The position numbers and the translations under genes were made by a program. From Synergistaceae bacterium (GTDB lineage: Bacteria; Synergistota; Synergistia; Synergistales; Aminobacteriaceae), in assembly GCA_031272035.1 (NCBI GenBank), contig JAISUO010000003.1, forward strand, positions 1-52,859: a stretch of DNA of 52,859 nt, in the 5' to 3' direction. Below, piece by piece: positions 1 to 7,680 of this stretch. A model generated the notes under the pieces. That model ran no database searches and had not been told where the DNA came from. It was given only the letters and a program-made list of their open reading frames with translations. The first letter of the stretch is position 1, and the number at the start of each line of letters is the position of its first letter.

Positions 1-1269
1 GACAACTACGGAACCATCAACAACGACGGAACCATCCTCATCGACGGGCTCTTCACCAACCAGCCCGACGGAACCGTCAACAACAACACGGGCGCTCTCA
101 TCCACATCACCGACGGCGGGACGCTGGACAACCACGGAACCCTCAACAACGACGGGACCATCCTGGTGGACGGGCATTTCCACAACGAATCCGACGGGAC
201 CGTCAACAACAAACCCGGCGGGATCATCAAGGTGACCGACGGAGGAGTTTTCGACAACGACGGAAGCCTGATTAACGACGGCACAATCAGGGTCAATGAC
301 GGCGGCGTCTTCAACAACAACACGGGCGGAACCCTCGACGACACCAACGGGAACATCGACGTCGCGGACGGCGGCGTCTTCAACGACCGGGGGACCGTCA
401 TCGGGGACGGAAACTCCCCTTCCTCTTCCCCTTCCCCATCCCCGTCTCCCTCTCCGTCGGGGCCCGACAGGTCCTCCACGGACGTCACCTGCGGGCTGGT
501 GAGGCTCACCAACAACGCCGGGACGATGATCTCCGAGGGCTACATGATCCGCCAGGGCGACGGGACATGGCTCATCACCGCGCCCGCCGGGACGGATTTG
601 TTCAGAGTGGGACTGACCTTCATCCTGCCCGACGCGGGGGCGTCGGTTTCGCCGGGAGGGGGAGAGATCCGGGACTTCTCCGGAGGTCAGGCCGTGCTCT
701 ACACGGTGACTTCGGCGGACGGAAAGAACGAAACCACGTACCCGGTGAGGCTTGATGTACGGGACCTGCCAGTTCTGAACGGAACTCTGGTGGACCCTGA
801 CCCGGCCCGTTGGAGTCTCAGCCAGTCACAGAACGCCGACGGGACGTATTCGTTCACGGTGGAAGCGCCGCTGGCGGGGGGCGTGTTCCCAGACGGACCG
901 GCTTACATTTACGCCTCTCTGGGAGGGAGCTATTCCTGCGTGACACTGGTGACGACCACGAGCGCCGACGGAGTGCCGGTGCTGCGGATAACGGGGACGG
1001 CGCAGACCCTGAGTGACCTCCAAAACCTCAGCATATCCCTGATCGAGTGGGGCCTGGCGGACGGCAGAGAGTACGTACAGAACCTGAACCCGCCCGCGAC
1101 CTGTTTCACCATCGGCGTCGGGGGCTCCGTGTACGACGACGCCTCCGACGGAAACGACAGAAACAGTAAAAACGACAAAAAAGGCGGCGGCGGCGGATGC
1201 ACGACAGGAACGGGATTTTTCCTGGGCCTGGCGGCGTTGGCGCCGCTGCTGACAGAAAAGAAAAAATGA
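1..1269 (+). CDS. Repeat-rich surface protein with Synerg-CTERM sorting signal (5' partial)
   Basis: The frame is open from base 1, so the N-terminus and any signal peptide lie outside the window. The first ~135 visible residues are imperfect repeats of roughly 20-25 residues built on N-N-D-G-T-I and D-G-G-V-F-(D/N)-N, a pattern expected of a beta-solenoid (inference). A Ser/Pro linker (about bases 415-470) follows, then ~230 residues of unrecognised, probably beta-rich sequence. The C-terminus has Gly-Gly-Gly-Gly-Gly-Cys (Cys codon 1198-1200), a ~16-residue hydrophobic stretch and a KKK tail. That tripartite layout with an invariant Cys is the Synerg-CTERM sorting signal, so the mature protein is probably cut near the Cys and anchored at the cell surface. 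A terminator follows. Function is unknown; the sorting-signal call is firm, the fold call is not. Confidence 0.85.
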   Translation, partial: DNYGTINNDGTILIDGLFTNQPDGTVNNNTGALIHITDGGTLDNHGTLNNDGTILVDGHFHNESDGTVNNKPGGIIKVTDGGVFDNDGSLINDGTIRVNDGGVFNNNTGGTLDDTNGNIDVADGGVFNDRGTVIGDGNSPSSSPSPSPSPSPSGPDRSSTDVTCGLVRLTNNAGTMISEGYMIRQGDGTWLITAPAGTDLFRVGLTFILPDAGASVSPGGGEIRDFSGGQAVLYTVTSADGKNETTYPVRLDVRDLPVLNGTLVDPDPARWSLSQSQNADGTYSFTVEAPLAGGVFPDGPAYIYASLGGSYSCVTLVTTTSADGVPVLRITGTAQTLSDLQNLSISLIEWGLADGREYVQNLNPPATCFTIGVGGSVYDDASDGNDRNSKNDKKGGGGGCTTGTGFFLGLAALAPLLTEKKK

Positions 1270-1322
1270 CAGAAAAAAATGCCAGAAAAAAATTGAAGGG
1301 AAAATAACATGGAAAAATCTGA

Positions 1323-1348
1323 ACCGTCGGCCTGGCCGGCGGTTTTTT
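1323..1348 (+). terminator. Rho-independent terminator of the Synerg-CTERM gene
   Basis: A 9-bp stem (ACCGTCGGC / GCCGGCGGT, one G-T pair) with a 3-nt loop is followed by six T residues, 53 bases after the stop codon. Confidence 0.85.
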
Positions 1349-1357
1349 AGAATCGTA

Positions 1358-1385
1358 TTACGCAATTTACTATAAAATATATAAT
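1358..1385 (+). promoter_or_regulatory. Predicted promoter of the iclR-type gene
   Basis: A perfect -10 hexamer TATAAT (1380-1385) has a weak -35 (TTACGC, 1358-1363) 16 bases upstream. Transcription would start near 1392, which places the ATG at 1390 outside the message and favours the downstream start at 1501. Confidence 0.45.
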
Positions 1386-1407
1386 AGAGATGAAACCCCA
1401 AAGACAA

Positions 1408-1421
1408 AATGTTAAAACATT
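1408..1421. promoter_or_regulatory. Perfect palindrome, candidate IclR operator
   Basis: AATGTT-AA-AACATT is a 6-2-6 inverted repeat just downstream of the predicted start site of the regulator gene. IclR-family proteins commonly bind short palindromes in their own promoter region, so autoregulation is a reasonable inference. Confidence 0.45.
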
Positions 1422-1500
1422 GTCCGGGATCTTTCCACATTTCCGAATTTCCGACGCGGAATGGATTGCCGGGGAAGATTGTCAGGGAAGAATGGAGATT

Positions 1501-2334
1501 ATGTCCGTGAAAGACCTGGAGAAAAACCTGGCTCCGACGCATATCAATCAATCGTCCGATAAATTGTTGAACCTGCTGGAAATCATGACGGAGCAACCGG
1601 AGCCTCTGCGTCTGCAGGATCTGGCGCGGATATGCGGCATGAACGCCAGCACGGCGCTGCGCTTTCTGAACGCCCTGCAGCGGCGAAAATACGTGGAGCA
1701 GGAAGCGTCCACGGGACGCTATTATCTGACGTTCAAACTGTGCGCTCTGGCCCAGAACGTCAATTCCTTCTTCGACATTCGCAGCGTCGCCCGCCCCTTT
1801 CTTCGCAACGTCACCCAAATATTTTCCGAATCCTGCAACCTTGCGGTGGAGAGCGACATGACCGTCATTTATATCGAGGTGGAAAAAGGGCCGAACAAAA
1901 TGCTGATGAGCACCCAGCGCATCGGAAATGTGGCCCCCCTGTACTGCACGGGCGTGGGAAAGCTGTTTCTCACCGACTATTCCCCGACGGCGCTGGATCG
2001 ACTGATCGCGCTGAAAGGGCTGACAAAATATACGGAATACACGATAACCGACCCGGAGGAGCTGAAGGCGGAACTGGAGCGCATAAAAAAAACCGGATAC
2101 GCCTTCGATAACGAGGAATGCGAAGAAGGGGCACGGTGCATTGCCGCGCCGGTACGGGACTATACCGGCAGAATCAAAGCGGCCATCAGCGTCAGCGGTC
2201 CGGTGGTGCGCATGACGGATAAGCATATTTTTTCACATCTGCCGATGCTCCTGGACGCGGCGGAGCAAATATCCTTCCGCATGGGCTGGAAACGAACGCC
2301 TCCGCCGGAAACTCCGGAACAGCAAAAAGCCTGA
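1501..2334 (+). CDS. IclR family transcriptional regulator
   Basis: The 277-residue product has the two-domain IclR layout. An N-terminal winged helix-turn-helix (about residues 18-75) includes a recognition-helix segment of the type NASTALRFLNALQ. The C-terminal effector-binding domain (about residues 95-260) shows the family features R-I-G-N-V-A-P-L-Y-C-T-G-V-G-K and an F-D-N-E-E-C-E-E-G-A-R-C-I-A-A-P segment. Family members repress or activate catabolic genes in response to small carboxylic or aromatic ligands; the ligand here cannot be read from the sequence. An upstream ATG at 1390 is in frame, but it lacks a ribosome binding site and sits at the predicted transcription start. The ATG at 1501 has AGGGAAG/GGAG just upstream and gives a normal family length. 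No co-directional neighbour follows, so the regulated genes may be elsewhere. Confidence 0.88.
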   Translation: MSVKDLEKNLAPTHINQSSDKLLNLLEIMTEQPEPLRLQDLARICGMNASTALRFLNALQRRKYVEQEASTGRYYLTFKLCALAQNVNSFFDIRSVARPFLRNVTQIFSESCNLAVESDMTVIYIEVEKGPNKMLMSTQRIGNVAPLYCTGVGKLFLTDYSPTALDRLIALKGLTKYTEYTITDPEELKAELERIKKTGYAFDNEECEEGARCIAAPVRDYTGRIKAAISVSGPVVRMTDKHIFSHLPMLLDAAEQISFRMGWKRTPPPETPEQQKA

Positions 2335-2364
2335 AGCCGCTTTACCCGAAGCTCCAGGCTCTTT
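2328..2364 (+). terminator. Possible weak terminator of the iclR-type gene
   Basis: AGCCTG (2328-2333) pairs with CAGGCT (2355-2360) across a 21-base loop, followed by CTTTCT. The stem overlaps the stop codon and the U-tract is poor. Confidence 0.3.
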
Positions 2365-2402
2365 CTCCCTCACTGGTATTATTTATTATTCTTTATTTCG
2401 GG

Positions 2403-4265
2403 TTAGTCGTGGTAAGCGTTGTCCCTTTTGTTTCTGGTGTATCGTTCTCTGCCGCCGGAGGAATGATCCTGCGAGGAGCGGGCCCTGATGTAGCGCACCT
2501 GCTCATCTTCCGGATAAAGCCCCCATCGCGCCAGTCCGGCCCTGCCCTGTTCCAGCCGCGCCAAAGCCAGCGGCAGCAGTTCCACCATCACGCAGTCGTC
2601 CTTCAGGCGAATGGCTCCCACCTCGCCGCGCTCCACCTTCAGCGCGGAACACAGGGCGTTCAGAATGCGCCCCACGTCTTTGGAGGAGGTGGAGGTGTGA
2701 CTGCTGCGCAGACGCGTCATGGTCCCCCTCGGACGGGAAGAACCGCTCAAACGCCGGTCTCCGGAGCCTTCCGTTCGATGGTCGGCCCGTGTGCGCTGCC
2801 GGCGCTCCCTCTCGCGATCCAGGTCCGCGTTCAGGCTGTAGCCCGTCGGAGTACGCGCGTTCAGAGCCGCCAGAAGTTTCGCCACGAGAAGTTTCGCGTC
2901 GGCCCGTTCCAGCAGGTCGGAAGCCCACTCCAGACAGGAGGCGTGACTTTTTTCGTCAAGTTGAGCCGTCAGAAGTTTTTCCTCCGCGACTTCCCGCTGA
3001 ACCGTCCGAATCAGGTCGAGGGTGGGGACGTCCTTCCACTCCACTTTCATCTGAGTGGAGCGCAGCATCATTTTGAAGCGTCCGACCTCCAGGGGAGAAA
3101 GAAGAATCAGGTCCGTTCCCTCGTGTCCCGCCCGACCGGTCCGCCCGCTGCGGTGAACGAAGGTCTCCCGGTCGTCGGGAAGCCCAATCTGAATGACATG
3201 GGTCACGCCTTCCACGTCCAGTCCCCGGGCCGCAACGTTCGTCGCCACCAGGTGAGGCATGGACCCCGACCTGAAGGAGGCCAGAACCGCGTTGCGTTCG
3301 CGCTGGGTCATATCTCCGTGCAGCGCCGCCGCGCTGAATCCCTCGTCCTGAAGGCGCTGAGCGATCTCGATGGATTCCAGCCGGGTATGACAGAATATCA
3401 GGCTGCGCCCCGGACGCTCCCAGAGGAGTACGTTGACAAGACCCTCGAAACGGCGGCGGGAGGGAATCATATAGACCCGATGCACAATATCCTCGTGCTG
3501 AGCGCCATCCTGAACCAGCGAAATGGTCTGAGGATTGTCCAGGTACCGCTTCGACAGCTCCCGAACCTCCGGCGGCATCGTGGCGGAAAAAAGCCAGGTT
3601 CTCCGCTCCGCCGGAAGAGCGTTCAAAATTCCCTCCAGCTCGTCCCGGAACCCCATATCCAACATCTGGTCCCCTTCGTCCAGCACGACATAGCCGATGT
3701 TTTCCGTTTTCAGGCTGCCCCGTTCCACGTGGTCCAGAGTCCTGCCCGGCGTCCCGACCACAATGGCCGGCCCGTCCCGCAGCGACCGGAGCTGGGGGGA
3801 CATTTCCATCCCTCCCACCAGAGTGGTCACGGAGAGGTTCATAAACCGCACCAGCCACTCCGCCTCCTGGGCGCTTTGCTGCGCCAGTTCCCGGGTGGGG
3901 GAAAGCACCAGAATCCGAGAGGAACGTTCTCCCTTTTTCATATTTTGCAAAAGAGGAAGCAAAAAGGCCAGGGTTTTTCCCGAGCCCGTTTTTGCCCGTA
4001 CGATAAGATCGCTTTCTCTGCAGTTCGTCTCCAACACTCTGCGCTGAACGGGCGTAGGCGACGTAAAACCCTTTTGGGCGATGGCTTTGAGCAGTTCTTC
4101 TCTCACGCCATACTGCTCGAAGGTATTCGTCTCCTCCATTTCAGCTTTTTCGACCTCAGCATCTTTTTTCACAACATTTTTTGTTTCCGCAGAAATTCCT
4201 GACTCCACCTCAGCAGCATATAACATGTTTCCAGTACCAGTCTCCTTATTAGTAAGATTTTTCAC
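2403..4265 (-). CDS. DEAD-box ATP-dependent RNA helicase with DbpA-type RNA-binding domain
   Basis: The 620-residue protein carries both RecA-like helicase lobes: Q-motif region (~67-74), motif I AKTGSGKT (91-98), Ia PTRELAQQ, motif II at 196-199, SAT (motif III), ARGLDV, and motif VI HRSGRTGRAG. Motif II reads DEGD instead of DEAD. The two carboxylates and final Asp are kept, so ATPase activity is plausible. After a basic, Ser/Arg-rich linker (~480-525) a C-terminal domain (~530-595) resembles the DbpA/CsdA RNA-binding fold. Such enzymes remodel structured RNA in ribosome assembly or cold adaptation. The first ~45 residues are a variable acidic tail. The start is uncertain: GTG at 4265 has a Shine-Dalgarno sequence too close to it, and ATG at 4226 is the main alternative. 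The gene stands alone, convergent with iclR. Confidence 0.9.
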   Translation of the reverse strand: MKNLTNKETGTGNMLYAAEVESGISAETKNVVKKDAEVEKAEMEETNTFEQYGVREELLKAIAQKGFTSPTPVQRRVLETNCRESDLIVRAKTGSGKTLAFLLPLLQNMKKGERSSRILVLSPTRELAQQSAQEAEWLVRFMNLSVTTLVGGMEMSPQLRSLRDGPAIVVGTPGRTLDHVERGSLKTENIGYVVLDEGDQMLDMGFRDELEGILNALPAERRTWLFSATMPPEVRELSKRYLDNPQTISLVQDGAQHEDIVHRVYMIPSRRRFEGLVNVLLWERPGRSLIFCHTRLESIEIAQRLQDEGFSAAALHGDMTQRERNAVLASFRSGSMPHLVATNVAARGLDVEGVTHVIQIGLPDDRETFVHRSGRTGRAGHEGTDLILLSPLEVGRFKMMLRSTQMKVEWKDVPTLDLIRTVQREVAEEKLLTAQLDEKSHASCLEWASDLLERADAKLLVAKLLAALNARTPTGYSLNADLDRERERRQRTRADHRTEGSGDRRLSGSSRPRGTMTRLRSSHTSTSSKDVGRILNALCSALKVERGEVGAIRLKDDCVMVELLPLALARLEQGRAGLARWGLYPEDEQVRYIRARSSQDHSSGGRERYTRNKRDNAYHD

Positions 4266-4343
4266 CTCCGGCAGTTTTAAGTCCGGTCGTTGCTTTTTTC
4301 ATGCTTTTGGGTATTATTCCTCCAAAATTTTATGGTTCCACAT

Positions 4344-4367
4344 AAAAAAGGTGACCACACGGTCACC
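4344..4367 (-). terminator. Rho-independent terminator of the 4494-5549 gene
   Basis: On the minus strand a perfect 7-bp stem (GGTGACC / GGTCACC, 4-nt loop, 4350-4367) is followed by six U residues (4344-4349). It lies beyond the 3' end of the secreted-protein gene and upstream of the helicase gene. Confidence 0.85.
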
Positions 4368-4493
4368 CTTCCACGGACTCACCTGCTGGCATACTCCATT
4401 ATCCACTAACTGTTATGACTGTCAACATCTAAGTATTCAGATTTTATATCAATAGTATTACTGAATATTCAACAAACAATTTTCCGACTTCTC

Positions 4494-5549
4494 TCAGGGC
4501 AGGGGTTCATTCCAGAAAGGACAATAGATTCGCAGGTGCGTCAAAGTGCGAAGAGCGTCGTCCACTCTGCCCGAAACCGCGGGGAGTCTCCGCCAGGGGC
4601 CGCCGTCAAAGCGCCCCAGGATCAGGGGCTTCCTCCCCCAGTCGCTCCAGATGCTCGTCAGTTTGTCGTCGAGCTGCGTCCCGGGAACCAGGTTTCCCCT
4701 GAAAAGCGGAAAGGTCCCCTCCAGAGGGGGCCGGCCCGGCAGCGGCGCCACGATCATCCACTGAGTCATCGACCAGGCGCCCTCCATTTCTCGCGAGGTC
4801 AGGGCATGCTGCAGGGGCATGATCTGAATGCCGCCCACCTGTCCCCGGAAGGACGTCGCCACGTCGATCACTCCCGCGTGAGAGGCCCGAATACGCCCCA
4901 CCGACTGAAATTCCGTCCCGCCAAAACGCCCGACGCCGGTCACGGGATGAACGACCCGAGCCGCCGTTTCAGGGCCGTTTTTTGTCCAGGCGATGACGCG
5001 TCCGCCGGGACGATTTTCAAAATCTATCATCCATACGAACGGGCGTTCCGGAAGAGCCGACTCAATTAGCAGCGTCTCTCCCTCCCGGGGAAGGCGTTTC
5101 ATGGGCTCCCGCCCCTGGGCCGTCTCGATAAAAACCTTCGAGCCCGTAAGAGGGGCGAAACCTCCAAAAAGCCCCGTTCCCGCAGGGGACTGGATCGAAA
5201 AAAAAGCGCCCTCCGGGGCGGCGGGGGCAACCGTGACGACGGGAACCAGACTGAAAATACGCCCTCTGCCCTCCTCCACGTCCACCAGAATGTGAATCGC
5301 GTTCACCGCCGACGCGCAGACCGTCCCCGGCGTCCCCCACCGGCTGGCGGTATAAGCCGGCCAGTTGGTCTTCGAGGGCAGCGCCTGAACGGCGCCCAGT
5401 TCCGCCAGCGAGCCGTCCGGAAACGTCGCGAAAGCCATTTTCCCCCGCTCGAAGGGAATGCGCAAGAGCAAGGAATCCTCCCCCCGGGCCGGAAACGCCA
5501 TAAAACACAGGATAAAAAAAACTCCCGCTGTCCTCAGTATTGTCTTCAT
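4494..5549 (-). CDS. Secreted protein of unknown function
   Basis: The 351-residue product starts with a clear Sec signal peptide: MKTILR, a ~14-residue hydrophobic core, and a likely cleavage after PARG near residue 23. The mature part has no further membrane segment and no family that I recognise. It is rich in Gly, Pro and aromatic residues and looks beta-rich. Two Cys residues in the mature part (in TVCASAV and IYCPFW) could form a disulphide. The start ATG at 5549 is the only one consistent with the signal peptide. The next gene on this strand (CPBP protease) ends 31 bases upstream, so the two may share a transcript, which would make this protein a third member of the protease unit. A strong terminator lies ~130 bases past its stop. 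Confidence 0.7.
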   Translation of the reverse strand: MKTILRTAGVFFILCFMAFPARGEDSLLLRIPFERGKMAFATFPDGSLAELGAVQALPSKTNWPAYTASRWGTPGTVCASAVNAIHILVDVEEGRGRIFSLVPVVTVAPAAPEGAFFSIQSPAGTGLFGGFAPLTGSKVFIETAQGREPMKRLPREGETLLIESALPERPFVWMIDFENRPGGRVIAWTKNGPETAARVVHPVTGVGRFGGTEFQSVGRIRASHAGVIDVATSFRGQVGGIQIMPLQHALTSREMEGAWSMTQWMIVAPLPGRPPLEGTFPLFRGNLVPGTQLDDKLTSIWSDWGRKPLILGRFDGGPWRRLPAVSGRVDDALRTLTHLRIYCPFWNEPLP

Positions 5550-5580
5550 TTTTCTTCCCTTCGAAATCTTTCTTTACTCA

Positions 5581-6126
5581 CTAAATCGGAGACCACCAGA
5601 CAGCCCACAGGTTGCAGAGGGCGTGGTAGAAAATCGAGGGCAGGACGGACCGGTGCCGGTACCGCAGGGCTCCCATGACCAATCCCGGAAAGAACGTCGC
5701 CACCCGAAGCAGCCTCTGGGACACAAAGAGGTGAGAAAGCGCGAACAGCAGCGACACCAGGGGAATGGCGACCCAGGGACCCCAGCGACGCACAGCGAGG
5801 GTCTGCAGCCACCCCCTGTAAAAGGTCTCTTCGATAAAAGCGGCCGCCAGCCCTCCTCCCATCAAATCCAGCGCCCTCCAAAACGAGGGATGGAAGGGAC
5901 CCGGCCCCCCCCACTCCGAAGGCCAGCGCAGAGAGACGAACGTCAGAGGAATCAGCGTCAGCAGGGTCATGGCGATCGTTTCTTTCCAGGCTCCGGGACC
6001 CATAAACCACCGAAGACCGTAACTCTCCTCGGACTCGCGCCTGCGCCGGCACCACCAGGAAGGAAAATAAAGCATGAAAGCGGCGACGACGAATCCAATC
6101 AGCAGATTCCTGAACGAAACGGCCAT
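5581..6126 (-). CDS. CPBP-family (Rce1-like) glutamic intramembrane protease, candidate Synerg-CTERM sorting enzyme
   Basis: This 181-residue multi-pass membrane protein carries the three conserved CPBP/ABI motifs: EETFYRG (E99, E100, R104), FALSH (H132) and HALCN (H168, N172). In Rce1-type proteases the first motif supplies the catalytic Glu and the others polar active-site residues. Several hydrophobic segments are visible (about 7-21, 49-67, 86-100, 117-135, 142-153). Published comparative work proposes that a CPBP subfamily, MrtS, processes Synerg-CTERM proteins. Two such substrates lie within 6 kb, so MrtS is a fair candidate identity, though assignment to that subfamily rather than another CPBP branch is inference. 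It begins 3 bases after the small membrane protein gene at 6130-6405, so the two are surely co-transcribed. Confidence 0.85.
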   Translation of the reverse strand: MAVSFRNLLIGFVVAAFMLYFPSWWCRRRRESEESYGLRWFMGPGAWKETIAMTLLTLIPLTFVSLRWPSEWGGPGPFHPSFWRALDLMGGGLAAAFIEETFYRGWLQTLAVRRWGPWVAIPLVSLLFALSHLFVSQRLLRVATFFPGLVMGALRYRHRSVLPSIFYHALCNLWAVWWSPI

Positions 6127-6129
6127 CTT

Positions 6130-6405
6130 CTACAGCGCCCTCACGAGAACCGTGATTTCTTCGATCACATCCCTCAGAAACAAAACGATATCCAGACGAT
6201 ACATGTAAATCAGCCCCGATATCTTCCACAGAAGATAAATCACAGGAACCCCTACGATGAGAGCGCCCGTTTTGTAAAGCACCTTTGCCGGTATGGTTCC
6301 GTAACCTTCGAAAATAACATCCACCAGCCATCCCGCCACCATCAGAGCAAATCCAAAAATCCAGACAGCCAGTCCCAAAAAAATATACGTATTGAGGTAA
6401 CGCAC
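6130..6405 (-). CDS. Small two-helix membrane protein, partner gene of the CPBP protease
   Basis: The 91-residue protein has two long hydrophobic segments (about residues 5-25 and 45-65 from the chosen start) and an amphipathic C-terminus with acidic residues (RDVIEEITVLVRAL). I recognise no family. The GTG at 6405 is preceded by GGTGGAGA at good spacing and is preferred over the in-frame TTG at 6438 or ATG at 6432, which lack a ribosome binding site. It lies 3 bases upstream of the CPBP protease gene. Tight coupling suggests an accessory subunit or substrate-presenting partner, but this is only context. Confidence 0.7.
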   Translation of the reverse strand: MRYLNTYIFLGLAVWIFGFALMVAGWLVDVIFEGYGTIPAKVLYKTGALIVGVPVIYLLWKISGLIYMYRLDIVLFLRDVIEEITVLVRAL

Positions 6406-6467
6406 GTTTTCTCCACCCTGTCCCGGGAACATCTGCAATCCGCCAAAAGTCCCGCGTTTATTCTTAT

Positions 6468-6473
6468 ATTATA
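6468..6473 (-). promoter_or_regulatory. Predicted -10 element for the membrane protein/CPBP unit
   Basis: The minus strand reads TATAAT here, 63 bases upstream of the GTG start at 6405. No convincing -35 hexamer is visible, so this is a low-confidence call based on the perfect -10. Confidence 0.35.
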
Positions 6474-6571
6474 CAGGCGCGAAAAAAAAGCTCCATAAAA
6501 AAAGAAAATCATTGAGACGGAAGAAGGCAATCCTCTTGAAAAATCCGGAAAAATCCGCGAAACGCGCCCTT

Positions 6572-6600
6572 TTGTGGAAATTGTGTTAGAATACTATACT
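6572..6600 (+). promoter_or_regulatory. Predicted sigma-70-type promoter of the PpiC gene
   Basis: TTGTGG (6572-6577) and TATACT (6595-6600) are separated by 17 bases. The leader to the GTG start at 6710 would be about 100 bases. The rest of the 6406-6709 gap is AT-rich and shows nothing else beyond the divergent -10 element. Confidence 0.55.
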
Positions 6601-6709
6601 CGGGTTGTAAATTGAAAGTGGGGAAACACAAAGATAAATTTTCCACCAGCGCGAACTTCTCGTTTTCATGAGCAGGAGATTTTTATTTTGTCGGGAGGAA
6701 TTGAATATC

Positions 6710-7612
6710 GTGAAGAAGAGTTTTTTGTACCTGATTGCAGCAGGCATATTGGCAGTGACGGCTTCCGCAGTGGTGACGGCCATTGCCGCGGAGCAGACGG
6801 CAGCTCCGGCGGCTCCTCAGAAAGACCCGGAAAGAATCCTGGCCACCGTTGAGGGAGAGGCCATCCGGGAAAAAGACGTCGATCAGATTCTTCTGATGGC
6901 GGGGCCTCAGGCCGCAACCTATGACAACCCCCAGGGCAGACAGGCCATCCTGGAGGAACTTATCGCAGCCAATCTTTTCACCCTTTCCGGGAAAAAGATG
7001 GGTATCGACAAGACGCCGGCCGTTATGAGCACCATAACCTCGCTGACCAATCAGACCATCGCCAGAGCCGCCATCGAAAAGATCCTGCAGGGAGTCGCCG
7101 TCTCGGAGGACGAGATCAAAAAGTTTTACGACGACAATCCGACTCAGTTTACGACGCCGGAGCAGATTCACGTCCGCCATATTCTCGTCAGCGACGACGT
7201 GACCAGCGCGGACACCATCAAAGACATCCAGGCCAAACTGTCGGAGGGCGTTTCCTTCGACGTGCTGGCCATGGACCGTTCCATTTGTCCTTCCGCGCCT
7301 CAGGGCGGCGACCTCGGATTTTTCTCCCAGGGACAGATGGTTCCCGAATTTGAGACGGCGGCCTTCGCTCTCCAGAACCCCGGAGACCTGTCCGAGCCCG
7401 TAAAGACGTCCTTCGGATGGCATCTCATTCGTATGGAAGAAAGGAAACCCGCCTCCACCCTCGCTTATGACAACGTCAAACCCCAAATTGCCCAGTATCT
7501 GCTCAACGAAAAGAGGGCGAAAAAATATCAGGAGGTCCTGGCGGAGCTGAAAAAGGAATACAGGGTAGAAATTTCCCAGCCCGTCTCAGGCGACGCCCCG
7601 GGCGGAAAATAA
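6710..7612 (+). CDS. Secreted parvulin-type peptidyl-prolyl cis-trans isomerase (PrsA/SurA-like foldase)
   Basis: The 300-residue protein has an N-terminal signal peptide or membrane anchor (KKSFLYLIAAGILAVTASA), a SurA_N-like helical chaperone region (~40-130) and one PpiC parvulin domain (~145-240). The parvulin domain is marked by HVRHILV, a GGDLGFFSQGQMVPEFE segment and SFGWHLIRMEE. These enzymes catalyse prolyl isomerisation in exported proteins and act outside the inner membrane. The GTG at 6710 is chosen because GGGAGGA lies 10 bases upstream and the signal peptide begins there. An upstream in-frame ATG (6668) would add 14 residues without a suitable ribosome binding site. It is a single-gene unit with its own promoter and terminator. 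Exported beta-rich proteins such as the Synerg-CTERM products are plausible clients (inference). Confidence 0.92.
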   Translation: MKKSFLYLIAAGILAVTASAVVTAIAAEQTAAPAAPQKDPERILATVEGEAIREKDVDQILLMAGPQAATYDNPQGRQAILEELIAANLFTLSGKKMGIDKTPAVMSTITSLTNQTIARAAIEKILQGVAVSEDEIKKFYDDNPTQFTTPEQIHVRHILVSDDVTSADTIKDIQAKLSEGVSFDVLAMDRSICPSAPQGGDLGFFSQGQMVPEFETAAFALQNPGDLSEPVKTSFGWHLIRMEERKPASTLAYDNVKPQIAQYLLNEKRAKKYQEVLAELKKEYRVEISQPVSGDAPGGK

Positions 7613-7622
7613 ACAGATAAAA

Positions 7623-7660
7623 AATCCGGCGGGACACGCTTCCGCCGGATTTTTATTTTT
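7623..7660 (+). terminator. Rho-independent terminator of the PpiC gene
   Basis: A perfect 10-bp stem (AATCCGGCGG / CCGCCGGATT) with a 9-base loop is followed by a T-rich tract, 11 bases after the stop codon. Confidence 0.92.
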
Positions 7661-7680
7661 TATATTTTTATCAGATTTTA

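Noticed and set aside
1-400. A possible CRISPR array or DNA repeat element
   Set aside because: The repeats follow the reading frame and vary at third positions; they encode protein repeats.
826-2226. Long antisense frame across the first Synerg-CTERM gene and iclR
   Set aside because: It spans a terminator and a promoter on the other strand and has no recognisable protein features.
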